Below are positions 15,355 to 23,882 of a stretch of DNA of 38,379 bases, in pieces; positions within the stretch are counted from its first letter, which is position 1, and each line of letters starts with the position of its first letter. This DNA comes from Bacteroidota bacterium (lineage in GTDB: Bacteria > Bacteroidota > Bacteroidia > Bacteroidales > B18-G4): contig JAHJRE010000139.1 of assembly GCA_018831055.1 (NCBI GenBank), positions 1-38,379 on the forward strand, in the 5' to 3' direction. A program made the position numbers and the translations under genes. Below the pieces are notes generated by a model. The model ran no database searches and had not been told where the DNA came from. It saw only the letters and a program-made list of their open reading frames with translations.

Positions 15355-17583
15355 TTATTTTTGTTTCTGCAAGAACTCATCAATTAGTTTTACTATATTT
15401 TCAGAAAAATTTTTCTGGTCTTTCAATTCTTTGGTTTTAGCTACTAAGTAATCACCTCCTTGCCTATGGCGATAAACATTTAAGACTCCTTCAACATACT
15501 CTTCCGTGCCCTGATCCAATAATTTTAGAAAATATCTTTCCTCTTCTTCAGGATATTTTTTATTTATTAAATGAAAGGCATACAATCTTGCATACCTGTC
15601 TGTTTCAATTTCTATAAAAGAGGCTATTGTTTTAAAATCTATTTCTAATGGATATTTGTTCAGAGTCATTAATGTAATTGTCTCTGTTCTGATTTTACTG
15701 TCAGGATCTTGCAACAAATCGGATATTTTATCAGAATAATACGTGATTCTAAATTCTTTTAGCGTTTTTATTGCGGTATATCTTATTACTAAGTTAGGAT
15801 CATCAGTTAGCTCAAAAAGTAATTCGATTATCTCTTTATCAGATTTGTTTGATACCTCAGACAAGAATGTGATTGCATCCCTGCGCCCTACAATTGATTT
15901 GCAATGCAATGCAAAAGCCTTGTAAATTTCTGATATTTCATTTTTATTTGAGGGAGAACTTACAGCCCTGAAGTACTTTAAACACTCCAGATGGATTAAA
16001 TCTGTCTCCCTGGGATGCTTGAATTCAACATTGGCCAATAATTGCACATTGTTCATGCACATAGGTGATCTGTAATACGATAATAATTTTAGCACTTTCA
16101 TTACCAGTACCGAATCTTCAGTCTCGTCTTCAATGAGATTACATAATATTTTTATTATCTCCGTATCCCTTTTTAATTTTCTTAAATCACGAAAAACAAG
16201 TTCAGAATTTTTATCTACTATGTTTGTTGAACCACCACTTCCCGGATAATATCCTCCAGAATGACTGAACCGTAAATCCATATCATCGATAATTTCTCTT
16301 ACCTGCTTATCGAGGTTAACATCAATAGAGTTAAAATCGGATTTCCTATTTGCCTCAATTTTATGACCTAGATCATATTTACTGTTCTCTTTATTCTTTT
16401 CCTTACTTGCTTCTTGTAAAAGTTTTTTTATATTTTCTTCTGCAGGGTTGAAGTTTCGAACCCCCATTACATATCTTCCACCAAAAGGTCCTTCTAATAA
16501 GTACTTTCCACTGACAAAATCAATAAGTATCCCCAACTTCTTTCCCTCTACTTCTAAAGTTTTTTCTGTCCAAATTCTCAAAAAATCAGGAAAAATATCT
16601 GTATCTAAAAAAATCTCTTCACCTCCTTCTGCTTTGTGGTACTTAACATCTTGTCTTCTTTGCTTTTTTTTACTGATAATGCTTGTTCCTTCGTCAATAG
16701 TAGGTAATCGCCAATCGCTAAAACCGGCATAGGATATTGCATTTGATGTAGCTATCCAATTTATGGCCTCTTTAAAAAAATAAGCACTATTAGGTAAATT
16801 ACTAATCTGCCACATTAATCGAGTCTCACTATCTATAACAACAGACTCATTGCCAAGTTTTAACTCAACAAATCTGCTTTCTCTAAATTCATCCTTTATT
16901 TTATATGAATTTTCAGATGGTATGGGTTCTATTTTGATTTCTTTTCTTACGTTTTCATTGCCTGGTGAGGTATTTTCTCTTTCTTTATCGAAACTTTCAG
17001 GTTTTGCAATTGCATTCTTATTTTTTTCCGGAGTACCTGATTGTATTTCTTCTGCTTTAGGAGGACTATTTTTACATGATCCTTTGTATTTTATCCTTTC
17101 AATTGTTCTTTCCAATGAGGTTAGAATGCTATTTCTGGCTTTAAGAAAATTTCTTTTCGAGTCAGTAAATTCAATTAAAGGAGTTGGATCTCCTGGGATA
17201 ATTTGGGTCTTTACTAACCAGGATGCTGGATGTCCTGAAGGAAGTGTCCATGGCTCAACTAAAATAGGCACAATCTCTAATGTATTCTCATTATTCCTTT
17301 TTTTAATCCATGGAAGTTCGTTGTTTATTATGAAATCAGAATTTATAAAATCCCTGCTAAGTAATAGAATGGCAATATTTGCTGTATCAATTTCATTCTT
17401 TATTTTTTCCTCATACTCAACTCCGGGTAGAGTCTTTAAATCAGTATCATACCAAATGCTCACTCCCAACCATTTTAGGCTCTGCTCAATAAATGGGATT
17501 AAATTAAATTCGGCTGATTTATCTACCCAAGCAGAATTTTTGTGAGAATAACTTACAAAGATTTTAATTTCGTTATCATTCAT
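15355..17583 (-). CDS. TIR - DUF1566 (Lcl C-type-lectin-like) - HEAT-like repeat protein
   Basis: 742 residues. The N-terminal TIR (1-150) begins EIKIFVSYSHKNSAWVDKSA and has the loop IWYDTDLKTLPGVEYEEKI and 'NSDFIINNELPWI', with E89 as the likely catalytic Glu. It belongs to a different TIR branch from the other two. A charged linker (165-235) leads to a DUF1566 domain (about 245-378): VVIDSETRLMWQ, FKEAINWIATSNAISYAGFS, then DWRLPTIDE, the most typical stretch of this C-type-lectin-like family. From about 480 the protein is helical in pairs of about 30-35 residues (ELTDDPNLVIRYTAIKTLKE, SDLLQDPDSKIRTETITLMT), as in HEAT repeats. No membrane helix is present. The DUF1566 or repeats probably recognise a trigger and the TIR acts on NAD. 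It follows the lipoprotein with a 17-base gap. Confidence 0.88.
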   Translation of the reverse strand: MNDNEIKIFVSYSHKNSAWVDKSAEFNLIPFIEQSLKWLGVSIWYDTDLKTLPGVEYEEKIKNEIDTANIAILLLSRDFINSDFIINNELPWIKKRNNENTLEIVPILVEPWTLPSGHPASWLVKTQIIPGDPTPLIEFTDSKRNFLKARNSILTSLERTIERIKYKGSCKNSPPKAEEIQSGTPEKNKNAIAKPESFDKERENTSPGNENVRKEIKIEPIPSENSYKIKDEFRESRFVELKLGNESVVIDSETRLMWQISNLPNSAYFFKEAINWIATSNAISYAGFSDWRLPTIDEGTSIISKKKQRRQDVKYHKAEGGEEIFLDTDIFPDFLRIWTEKTLEVEGKKLGILIDFVSGKYLLEGPFGGRYVMGVRNFNPAEENIKKLLQEASKEKNKENSKYDLGHKIEANRKSDFNSIDVNLDKQVREIIDDMDLRFSHSGGYYPGSGGSTNIVDKNSELVFRDLRKLKRDTEIIKILCNLIEDETEDSVLVMKVLKLLSYYRSPMCMNNVQLLANVEFKHPRETDLIHLECLKYFRAVSSPSNKNEISEIYKAFALHCKSIVGRRDAITFLSEVSNKSDKEIIELLFELTDDPNLVIRYTAIKTLKEFRITYYSDKISDLLQDPDSKIRTETITLMTLNKYPLEIDFKTIASFIEIETDRYARLYAFHLINKKYPEEEERYFLKLLDQGTEEYVEGVLNVYRHRQGGDYLVAKTKELKDQKNFSENIVKLIDEFLQKQK

Positions 17584-17600
17584 AATTAAATCTTTTAGTT

Positions 17601-18161
17601 TTAATACAAATCAATCTCCAGATAAACCAGCGAATCATTTACCAGCAAGACTTCAAATTGTTCTATTTTATAGTTGACCTGAGACCCTGAAAGATCAGTA
17701 GCTACGTCAATATATAGTTCTTTAATTCCATTTGAATCTATGTCATCATAACCGGAAACCGGACCAATATTAAATGCGGTGTCTTGAGTTACTTTTATGA
17801 TGTTCAATCCCATAGCCCTGCAATAGTTTCCACCAGAAAAATAGGGAAAAGCATAGTAGTTCTCGTAAAGGTATTGCAGGTTTTCGTTTATGTATTCTAT
17901 GGTTGTTTCAAAGAGAAAATAGCTATTTCCAGTTTTTGATAGTTGGACAAAACATTGGTATTCTGATTCGGATGAATTGTCTTTTAATTCAAAGATGTTA
18001 AAGTTGAAGTTTGTAAAATTTTGGGTGTGAATAAGTGTGTTGTCAGTGTTTTTTACTTTATTGCAGTTTTGCTTATTTTGGATATCCTCACAAGAATATA
18101 TAACCATATAAATGGGAATTATCATTATTGAAACGTGCCATATATTCGTTCGGCTTTTCAT
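17601..18161 (-). CDS. Lipoprotein of unknown function
   Basis: 186 residues from ATG 18161; a TTG 10 codons earlier is in frame but gives no better signal. The N-terminus is a lipoprotein signal: MKSRTNIWHVSIMIIPIYMV then IYSC-E-D, with the Cys as the lipidation site. The mature part is a small beta-rich domain (QCFVQLSKTGNSYFLFETTI, GGNYCRAMGLNIIKVTQDTA) ending IDSNGIKELYIDVATDLSGS and a hydrophobic strand. The D-x-D-x-N-G-I-x-E-L pattern resembles a single calcium-binding FG-GAP-like or dockerin-like turn. No family is recognised. It lies between the AAA+ gene and the TIR-DUF1566 gene. A decayed second copy is at 14886-15040. It could be an envelope sensor, but that is inference. Confidence 0.75.
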   Translation of the reverse strand: MKSRTNIWHVSIMIIPIYMVIYSCEDIQNKQNCNKVKNTDNTLIHTQNFTNFNFNIFELKDNSSESEYQCFVQLSKTGNSYFLFETTIEYINENLQYLYENYYAFPYFSGGNYCRAMGLNIIKVTQDTAFNIGPVSGYDDIDSNGIKELYIDVATDLSGSQVNYKIEQFEVLLVNDSLVYLEIDLY

Positions 18162-18249
18162 CCAATAGTAATTTAAACCAAAGATTTTCAACCCTGTAAT
18201 AATCTTGTTGACTCTTTACATAATGATGCAAATTGTCAAAATAATAGTT

Positions 18250-19905
18250 CTATTTTGGATCAGCAATTGAAAACTCTACAATTCTGATCCCTTCCCCAAA
18301 TATCAGCTCATTACTCAGTTTATCACCTGTGAATATAAACTTCAGCGGGTTCCAATATTTTAGCATTATTTGCAGGGTATTTAAGTCTTCGCGTGATTTG
18401 AGTTTGTGTAGGTTGTCGAGAATAAATATTGGATTTTTTTTCTTGCTGAAGTAATGATCAATATAACCGGACATTGCCGCAGCATCAATATCTAACATAA
18501 ATGGCTTGAAGAAGGGAAGCTCTTCCAATTGTGTATATCCTTTATCAATCAGGAATTGAATCATTTGCTTTATGAATGATTTCATCCCCAGTTCTTGCAA
18601 TTCGTGATAGTAAACATCCCTGTCTTTTAGTAAACTTTTACCAGTTAACAAGGCCAATGTTGTTTTTCCTGATTGGGGTTCGCCACTGAGAAAGATATGG
18701 TCCGTTTTTCCAAGAAAATCAATAACATCCTTTATTTCTTCTTCTCTATCATCAGAGGGAATTAACGTATCAGGAAGTTTAAATAGTTTTTCTTTTACCT
18801 TTTCGTCTATGTGGATTTCTTTTTGAACTTTTAATCTGCTTTGAACTGCCTTATACCGGTCATTCCGATTCCCAAAGTTCTCAATGATATTGGCTTCCAG
18901 CAATTTTTTGATCCTATCCTGAGCTGTCCGGCTTTCAAATGAAAAGAGATTATCAATATCCCTTCGCATAAATGGCTTACTGCCAAGTTCTGACAATATC
19001 TGAACCCATTTATCTTTTTCTTCCTGTTTCCAGGTAATATCCAGGTTGTCAAAAGCTGCCTTAATATCTGGATTTATTGGGACAGTCTTCCCAATTGTTT
19101 TGTATTCATTTTCAATTAAAGAAAAGTATTTGTTAAGATTCGAAAGAAATTTTTCTGCATTTGGATCATTTGCATTTATAAGAGCAGCGCGGATAAAATT
19201 GTTCAAATCCCTGAAATTTCCAGGCCAGTTTCTTTTTTCTACCAGAGGGATGAGCAAATCAACTATTTTGTGTTTAAGTTGGTAGACTACTTCATGAAAA
19301 TTTCTATCATTGGAAAGAAAACTATTAACAAAAAAAGAAACTGCTCCAGGTATATCACCCGGACGTTGATCAAGTCCTGGAATTTCAACAACTTGGCCCA
19401 GCCTGAATAAAAGTTGGGGAAGCAGATCATCGGGTGAACTATCGGTAGCACCAATGATAATCACATCTTGGGTGTTATAATGTTTGTTTTCGCCAAGCCT
19501 TGTGGCTTCACCGGGATCAATAGCCCTTAATAAAAGTGCCTGGACATCTTTGGGGAGATGGCCTATCTCATCTAAAAAGAGTACTCCATTTTTAGCCTCC
19601 TCGAATAATCCTTTTCTGTCATTCATGGCACCTGTATAGGATCCTTTTTTATGACCAAACATCTCGCTTCTTGCCATTTCGGATGTGGTGGCAACACAAT
19701 TATACTTTAAATAAATCCCGTGTTTGGAGTGAGATTTTACAAATTCATCATAATAATATTGAGCAATAAACTCCTTCCCAGATCCCGTAGGGCCAAGTAA
19801 TAAGCAATTCTGCCCATGCACTGCGTATTTCCTTATCTGATTGTAAATTCTTTTCATTTTAGGGTCTTTAATAATAAAACCCTTAGTAGGCTGATTGCTG
19901 TTCAT
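18250..19905 (-). CDS. Sigma-54-activator-type AAA+ ATPase with winged-helix-like and second P-loop domain
   Basis: 551 residues. Residues 10-250 are an AAA+ core of the bacterial enhancer-binding class: Walker A GPTGSGKE (38-45), the sigma-54 contact loop GSYTGA (88-93, consensus GAFTGA), Walker B GVLFLDEIG (107-115), and the sensor II region NWPGNFRDL (226-234). There is no receiver, GAF or CARF domain in front and no Fis-type HTH behind. A winged-helix-like segment (about 295-355, with RTAQDRIKKLLEANIIENFG) follows. A second P-loop domain then begins with LSGEPQSGKTTLALL (406-420) and has PIFILDNLHKL as Walker B-like. The second NTPase may act as the sensory part. With a -24/-12 element at the head of the operon, autoregulation is likely. 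The likely Shine-Dalgarno sits in a hairpin (19910-19945). Confidence 0.88.
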   Translation of the reverse strand: MNSNQPTKGFIIKDPKMKRIYNQIRKYAVHGQNCLLLGPTGSGKEFIAQYYYDEFVKSHSKHGIYLKYNCVATTSEMARSEMFGHKKGSYTGAMNDRKGLFEEAKNGVLFLDEIGHLPKDVQALLLRAIDPGEATRLGENKHYNTQDVIIIGATDSSPDDLLPQLLFRLGQVVEIPGLDQRPGDIPGAVSFFVNSFLSNDRNFHEVVYQLKHKIVDLLIPLVEKRNWPGNFRDLNNFIRAALINANDPNAEKFLSNLNKYFSLIENEYKTIGKTVPINPDIKAAFDNLDITWKQEEKDKWVQILSELGSKPFMRRDIDNLFSFESRTAQDRIKKLLEANIIENFGNRNDRYKAVQSRLKVQKEIHIDEKVKEKLFKLPDTLIPSDDREEEIKDVIDFLGKTDHIFLSGEPQSGKTTLALLTGKSLLKDRDVYYHELQELGMKSFIKQMIQFLIDKGYTQLEELPFFKPFMLDIDAAAMSGYIDHYFSKKKNPIFILDNLHKLKSREDLNTLQIMLKYWNPLKFIFTGDKLSNELIFGEGIRIVEFSIADPK

Positions 19906-19909
19906 AAGG

Positions 19910-19945
19910 AATTCCTGCTATTTTCAGGTAAAAATAGCAGGAATT
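19910..19945 (-). promoter_or_regulatory. Perfect 15-bp hairpin covering the likely RBS of the AAA+ gene
   Basis: On the minus strand AATTCCTGCTATTTT pairs without mismatch with AAAATAGCAGGAATT across a 6-base loop (TACCTG). The 3' arm contains AGGA, 7 bases before the ATG at 19905, and the stem ends 4 bases from that ATG. No T-run follows, so it is not a rho-independent terminator for the operon. It would hide the ribosome-binding site and could keep AAA+ synthesis low relative to the upstream GHKL genes, or be an mRNA-processing site. Confidence 0.7.
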
Positions 19946-19971
19946 TTCAAATTAACAAATTTTGGTTAATA

Positions 19972-21894
19972 TTAAGATTGCCTTTCACTCAACATTTGTT
20001 TGATGAGGGCTTTTCTCATTGCAGCAACGGTTTTTTCCTTAACAAAATGATAGAATGGTGAGTACGGCACCAGTAGTTTTTGGCATAAAGCCAGCTCATG
20101 GGCAATATAGGTTAAGGTGTAGTATGCTTTGTGCTCGTTTTTACTATTTACCAGGAATTCGATAAAAGGATGGTTGAGGCGCAATCCAAGTAAGATATCT
20201 GTCCCCATAACATCTTGTTTTTTAGTTTTTTCACCTTCAATACTTACGAAATTTGAAACATAATCTTCAGAAAGAGGTTGCCCTTGCTGATTGAACAATC
20301 CGGTTGAGATATAGGCCCCTTCTTCTTTTACTTCAAAAAAAGTTGCTTGAATATTCCGTACCGATATCCTAATGTTATTTGAAATGGCTTCTTTCACATC
20401 CTTATTTCTGAGAATTTCATTAATTTCGATGATCAACTCAAACTGCTCCCTATCCAGTTTTTTTTCACCTACAAATTTGCAAAGCGGTGTCAGGGCTGAT
20501 TTACTGACGATTTTTCTTTCCACCAGTTCACTGATCATTTTATTGTCATTTTGTATATAATCCAGATCAACAATATCTTTAAAAATGATGCTGAAGATGC
20601 TTTTATAAAAATCGGGAGCTCCATGAAAAGTCAGGCATGGCTCAGGTATGACAATAAAATCATGTTTGAATGCCCCTCCCAACCACCTGAGATTCTTTAG
20701 TCTTTCTGAATAAAATAATGGTATACCTTCAGTTAGCGAATGTTTCATTTCTTCAAGTGACATAAGTTCATATTTATCAGAAAGTTTATAAACTTTTGCC
20801 TTGGCCAAACTTTTAACCACAGCGTTTTTTATAGGATCTTTACTGTCATATTTTTCAGGATCTGCCAGGTAATCCCTTATTGGATACCGAAGAATGTATT
20901 GATTTGCCAGTATCACCTGGCTATCAAATGATCGGTTGAGATGATCATTTAACTTGTCCATCATCATTTTTCGGAGTAAACCAATTGAATAGTCAAAGTT
21001 ATAATCAAGGTAATAGCTGTCGCGGCTAATTGTCAGCCGAAGGTTATTGTTATTGATGGATGCATTATATCCTTTGATATAGGGAATGCCTTTGGCTTCA
21101 AAATCCCTCAAATCGGAGCATATACCATGCCCCCCCTTGGGGAATATTGATAGATCAATGCTCTTGATGTATTCGTATTTGCAAAGTACCGTTATATGCT
21201 CATACCAGCCGCTCCTTTCAAGAAAACCGGAAACAGGGCCCTCATTGTATATTTTCAAACCTTGTCTTTTGGCATCTTCCCATATTGATTGAAAAGGTGC
21301 GCCATTAATGGTCATTTTGCAGGGATAATACCTAAGGCTCTTTTCTGCATAATGCAGACATTTGTCAACACTTGCATTTCTATCGAACCAAACTTCAATA
21401 CGGGTACTGTAATTAATTTCTTTTTTTAATATCTGTATATCAATTTTTGGTTTTCTGTTTGGGTCAGTAATGGTAAAGGTCATTTCAACTACCTGCTTTT
21501 CGCAAAGGGTTGTTACAACAACTTTTTTTGTGTATAATCCTGGATTGAAAATTGAAAAGAAACCAATACCAAACATCCCTATCTTGCTTGAATCTTTATC
21601 CTTATCTGTTCCTCCAAGGGTGAGCAATAGTTTTAGCTTATCAAGGGACAACCCGGTACCATAATCGGTAATACTGATTGTGTTATTTCCCGTTACTATC
21701 TCACCTTTTCTCTCTTCCATGGGAATATCAGAAGAGTAACTATCAATATGGTTTTGGATCAATTCTTTAAATCCTTTTCCCGGATCGCCACCAAACTGGC
21801 TTGTTATGATTTTAGGATAACCCTCATCTACATCTACATCCAATCCTTTATCGAACTGAAAGGATTCGAGAATATTATTAATCTTTTGTTTCAT
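19972..21894 (-). CDS. GHKL (Hsp90-type) ATPase, second of a pair
   Basis: 640 residues with an N-terminal Bergerat ATP-binding fold: N-box FKELIQNHIDSY (42-53; E44, N48, D51), G1 box ITDYGTGLS (75-83), and G2 box KIGMFGIGFFSIF (104-116). The arrangement matches Hsp90/MutL-like GHKL proteins rather than histidine kinases, since there is no H-box. The length is near HtpG, but I see none of the HtpG middle-domain signatures, and the C-terminal 400 residues are unassigned. It lies 29 bases downstream of another GHKL gene of nearly the same length whose sequence is clearly different, so the pair may form a heteromer. Such ATPases clamp on ATP binding and can serve as sensors or remodelling factors. 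Confidence 0.85.
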   Translation of the reverse strand: MKQKINNILESFQFDKGLDVDVDEGYPKIITSQFGGDPGKGFKELIQNHIDSYSSDIPMEERKGEIVTGNNTISITDYGTGLSLDKLKLLLTLGGTDKDKDSSKIGMFGIGFFSIFNPGLYTKKVVVTTLCEKQVVEMTFTITDPNRKPKIDIQILKKEINYSTRIEVWFDRNASVDKCLHYAEKSLRYYPCKMTINGAPFQSIWEDAKRQGLKIYNEGPVSGFLERSGWYEHITVLCKYEYIKSIDLSIFPKGGHGICSDLRDFEAKGIPYIKGYNASINNNNLRLTISRDSYYLDYNFDYSIGLLRKMMMDKLNDHLNRSFDSQVILANQYILRYPIRDYLADPEKYDSKDPIKNAVVKSLAKAKVYKLSDKYELMSLEEMKHSLTEGIPLFYSERLKNLRWLGGAFKHDFIVIPEPCLTFHGAPDFYKSIFSIIFKDIVDLDYIQNDNKMISELVERKIVSKSALTPLCKFVGEKKLDREQFELIIEINEILRNKDVKEAISNNIRISVRNIQATFFEVKEEGAYISTGLFNQQGQPLSEDYVSNFVSIEGEKTKKQDVMGTDILLGLRLNHPFIEFLVNSKNEHKAYYTLTYIAHELALCQKLLVPYSPFYHFVKEKTVAAMRKALIKQMLSERQS

Positions 21895-21923
21895 AGTGTT
21901 TAAATATTATTTTTTCAAATCTG

Positions 21924-23828
21924 TTAATTCAAGCCAAAGTCAAATCCTGAATCCTTAAGTAAATCGCGAATGGATTTTCTCATCTTTTTGAATTCCTTTA
22001 CTTTTAAGATGGATGCGGAATCACTTGAAGTATTTGCTTTTATCATGGCATCTATAAGCAGTAAGTCTTCGCGAGATTCGGCACTCAGAAAAGAAAGTAT
22101 CCGGTTATCTTCAGTTAAGCACATTGCTACTGCCCAATGGCCGGCAAGCTTGGGAGCTGTTGCGGTAAGATTTACCAATTCTTTAACATCAGGATGATGC
22201 AAATTAAGGATTACGGTATTTTGATTGATAATAAAGCGGTGGGTCAAACAAGGCGTTTTTCCATCACGACTTACAAGGTAGTTCACCTTCCAGGTTAAAT
22301 TGTTAAATGCCTTAGCTGCATCCTTCTGCTCAGGTGTGCCGTAATCAGAAATTTTTCCCTGGCCACCAAACAAGCCGAAACCATCGGATTCTCCCATCCT
22401 GTCATATTGCTCGAAAGATGACTTTCCCTTGTTTAATCTTAGAATATCGTCTGCAAGGCCAAGGTTCTGTTGAAAATCAATTTCTTCTTTCGAAAGTTTT
22501 AATCCTGAGGTCGCTGGTGCTTCAATAACTACATCATTAAGGCTTAGATTGATCAACTCTTTTTTAAAATATTCCTGCAAAAATGCTATCCCGCCTTTAG
22601 GTTGATTTTGAAGTAAAATAGGTGCATCAAAAAATGAGTAATCAACGCCGGTATTTTCACTTTCTTCAAGGTAGATTTTTCCGGCCGCAGTAACCAGTTT
22701 TTCCAACCTTACAAGCGATACCCTTTTGTCTGGGTATATTCTGAAAAGCGGAATATTACACCATTGTTTATTATGATCGGGAATTTGGAAAACAAGAGCT
22801 GCGGCTATATCCTCCAGCTCATTTTCCAATCTGGCATACTTACCTGGCTGAGATGTAAAAATGTCCAGTAGGAAATTAAAGTAGTGCGGTATAATATCCT
22901 CCCTTATCTTTCTTGATATGGGGGCAAGAATATATTCATTCCTCAGGCAATGCCGTCCAAACGGCAATTCAAATCCACTGCTATTAATTCGTATTCTCAG
23001 ATGGGGCAATTTCATTTTGTTTGATATATCATGTGATAACAGATTATATCTATCGGAAACCAATACTTTGTTCTGATAAATCTCATTGGCGGCAATGCCC
23101 ACACCTAGTACGACATCGAATTGATATCCATGTAATTGAATGCTATATGACCTTCCATAGTCTTCACTATCAGCCGACCAGTCCTGCCTGATTTTTTCAA
23201 CAACACCATGAATGCCTGTTTCTGGATCAGCCGGAAAATGCAACTCTGTTGTAAAAGGCAAGTAAGAAGTGTATTTCCTCAATATTTTTGATAATTTCAA
23301 CATCACCTCATCGGCTGTTTCCTTTGTTTCGAAGGTAATCTCGAAAAGTGTACCATGAGGAGGAACATCGCTGATACTATATATTTGAATAGGTTCTTCA
23401 GATAATAGGTTGCCAGCTTCGGCAATCCAACATTCCATTCCGTTGGATGTTTTAACTTTGAATTTTTTCTGTCCTGGGATGGCTGCCACGCTTAGTTTCC
23501 CAATCCCAAACTGACCGACAGTTTTACCGGGCGCTCCTTGCTTTCGCGAACGGTAAAGCGTGCAAAAATCAATGATGCCCTGCCTGTCCATTCCATGCCC
23601 ATCATCTGATACAATCACTGTAATTTCACCATCACTGCCTTTTATATATACCTGGCACATGGTGGCCTGTGCATCGTAACTATTTACTACATATTCCCGG
23701 ATCCATTCATTGGGGTCGGTAAACTGGGCGCACATGTCCCTTTTAATATGAGCATTATCGGCCTGGATACCGGCCTCTTGAATTTCGCGTAATGTTGTTT
23801 CGAATTGCTGATTTGATTTTTTATTCAT
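21924..23828 (-). CDS. GHKL (Hsp90-type) ATPase, first gene of the cluster
   Basis: 634 residues. The ATP-binding boxes are clear: N-box EWIREYVVNSYDA (41-53; E45, N49, D52), G1 box VSDDGHGMD (73-81), and G2 box VGQFGIGKLSVAA (104-116), followed by a GTLFEITFET strand typical of the fold. The C-terminal region is unassigned and contains a glycine-rich stretch GESDGFGLFGGQGKISDYGT. No H-box, kinase receiver or membrane helix is present. It starts with ATG after a strong AGGAGG, unlike its neighbours, and a sigma-54-type promoter core lies 40 bases upstream. It is therefore the likely lead gene of the whole minus-strand operon. Its role is probably ATP-driven sensing or assembly with the second GHKL protein. 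Confidence 0.87.
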   Translation of the reverse strand: MNKKSNQQFETTLREIQEAGIQADNAHIKRDMCAQFTDPNEWIREYVVNSYDAQATMCQVYIKGSDGEITVIVSDDGHGMDRQGIIDFCTLYRSRKQGAPGKTVGQFGIGKLSVAAIPGQKKFKVKTSNGMECWIAEAGNLLSEEPIQIYSISDVPPHGTLFEITFETKETADEVMLKLSKILRKYTSYLPFTTELHFPADPETGIHGVVEKIRQDWSADSEDYGRSYSIQLHGYQFDVVLGVGIAANEIYQNKVLVSDRYNLLSHDISNKMKLPHLRIRINSSGFELPFGRHCLRNEYILAPISRKIREDIIPHYFNFLLDIFTSQPGKYARLENELEDIAAALVFQIPDHNKQWCNIPLFRIYPDKRVSLVRLEKLVTAAGKIYLEESENTGVDYSFFDAPILLQNQPKGGIAFLQEYFKKELINLSLNDVVIEAPATSGLKLSKEEIDFQQNLGLADDILRLNKGKSSFEQYDRMGESDGFGLFGGQGKISDYGTPEQKDAAKAFNNLTWKVNYLVSRDGKTPCLTHRFIINQNTVILNLHHPDVKELVNLTATAPKLAGHWAVAMCLTEDNRILSFLSAESREDLLLIDAMIKANTSSDSASILKVKEFKKMRKSIRDLLKDSGFDFGLN

Positions 23829-23833
23829 AGTGT

Positions 23834-23839
23834 CCTCCT
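23834..23839 (-). promoter_or_regulatory. Strong Shine-Dalgarno (AGGAGG) of the operon's first gene
   Basis: AGGAGG on the minus strand, 5 bases before the ATG at 23828. Other starts in the cluster have only A/T-rich leaders, so this marks the head of the operon and fixes the start of the first GHKL gene. Confidence 0.75.
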
Positions 23840-23867
23840 TTTTCTTGCTTTATTTATGTTTGCTTAG

Positions 23868-23882
23868 GCAAGTTGGAGGCCA
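23868..23882 (-). promoter_or_regulatory. Probable sigma-54 (-24/-12) promoter
   Basis: The minus strand reads TGGCctccaacTTGC, which has the core TGGC-N7-TTGC with exactly 10 bases between the invariant GG and GC. The predicted start is about 23856, leaving a leader of about 28 bases that contains the AGGAGG before the ATG at 23828. The third gene of the same operon encodes a sigma-54-type AAA+ activator with the loop GSYTGA. Two independent features therefore agree. Only the A-C after TGGC of the extended consensus is missing. Confidence 0.7.

Noticed and set aside
16850-17545. 231-codon open frame on the plus strand
   Set aside because: It is antisense to the well-supported TIR domain and linker of the TIR-DUF1566 gene, and its translation is rich in Ser/Phe/Leu as expected for the complement of an AT-rich gene.
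19910-19945. Hairpin as a rho-independent terminator
   Set aside because: No T-run follows on the minus strand; the stem runs directly into the start codon region.
19972-23828. GHKL proteins as HtpG chaperones or sensor histidine kinases
   Set aside because: There is no H-box, receiver or sensor domain, and the HtpG middle and C-terminal signatures are not seen. Only the ATP-binding fold is shared.
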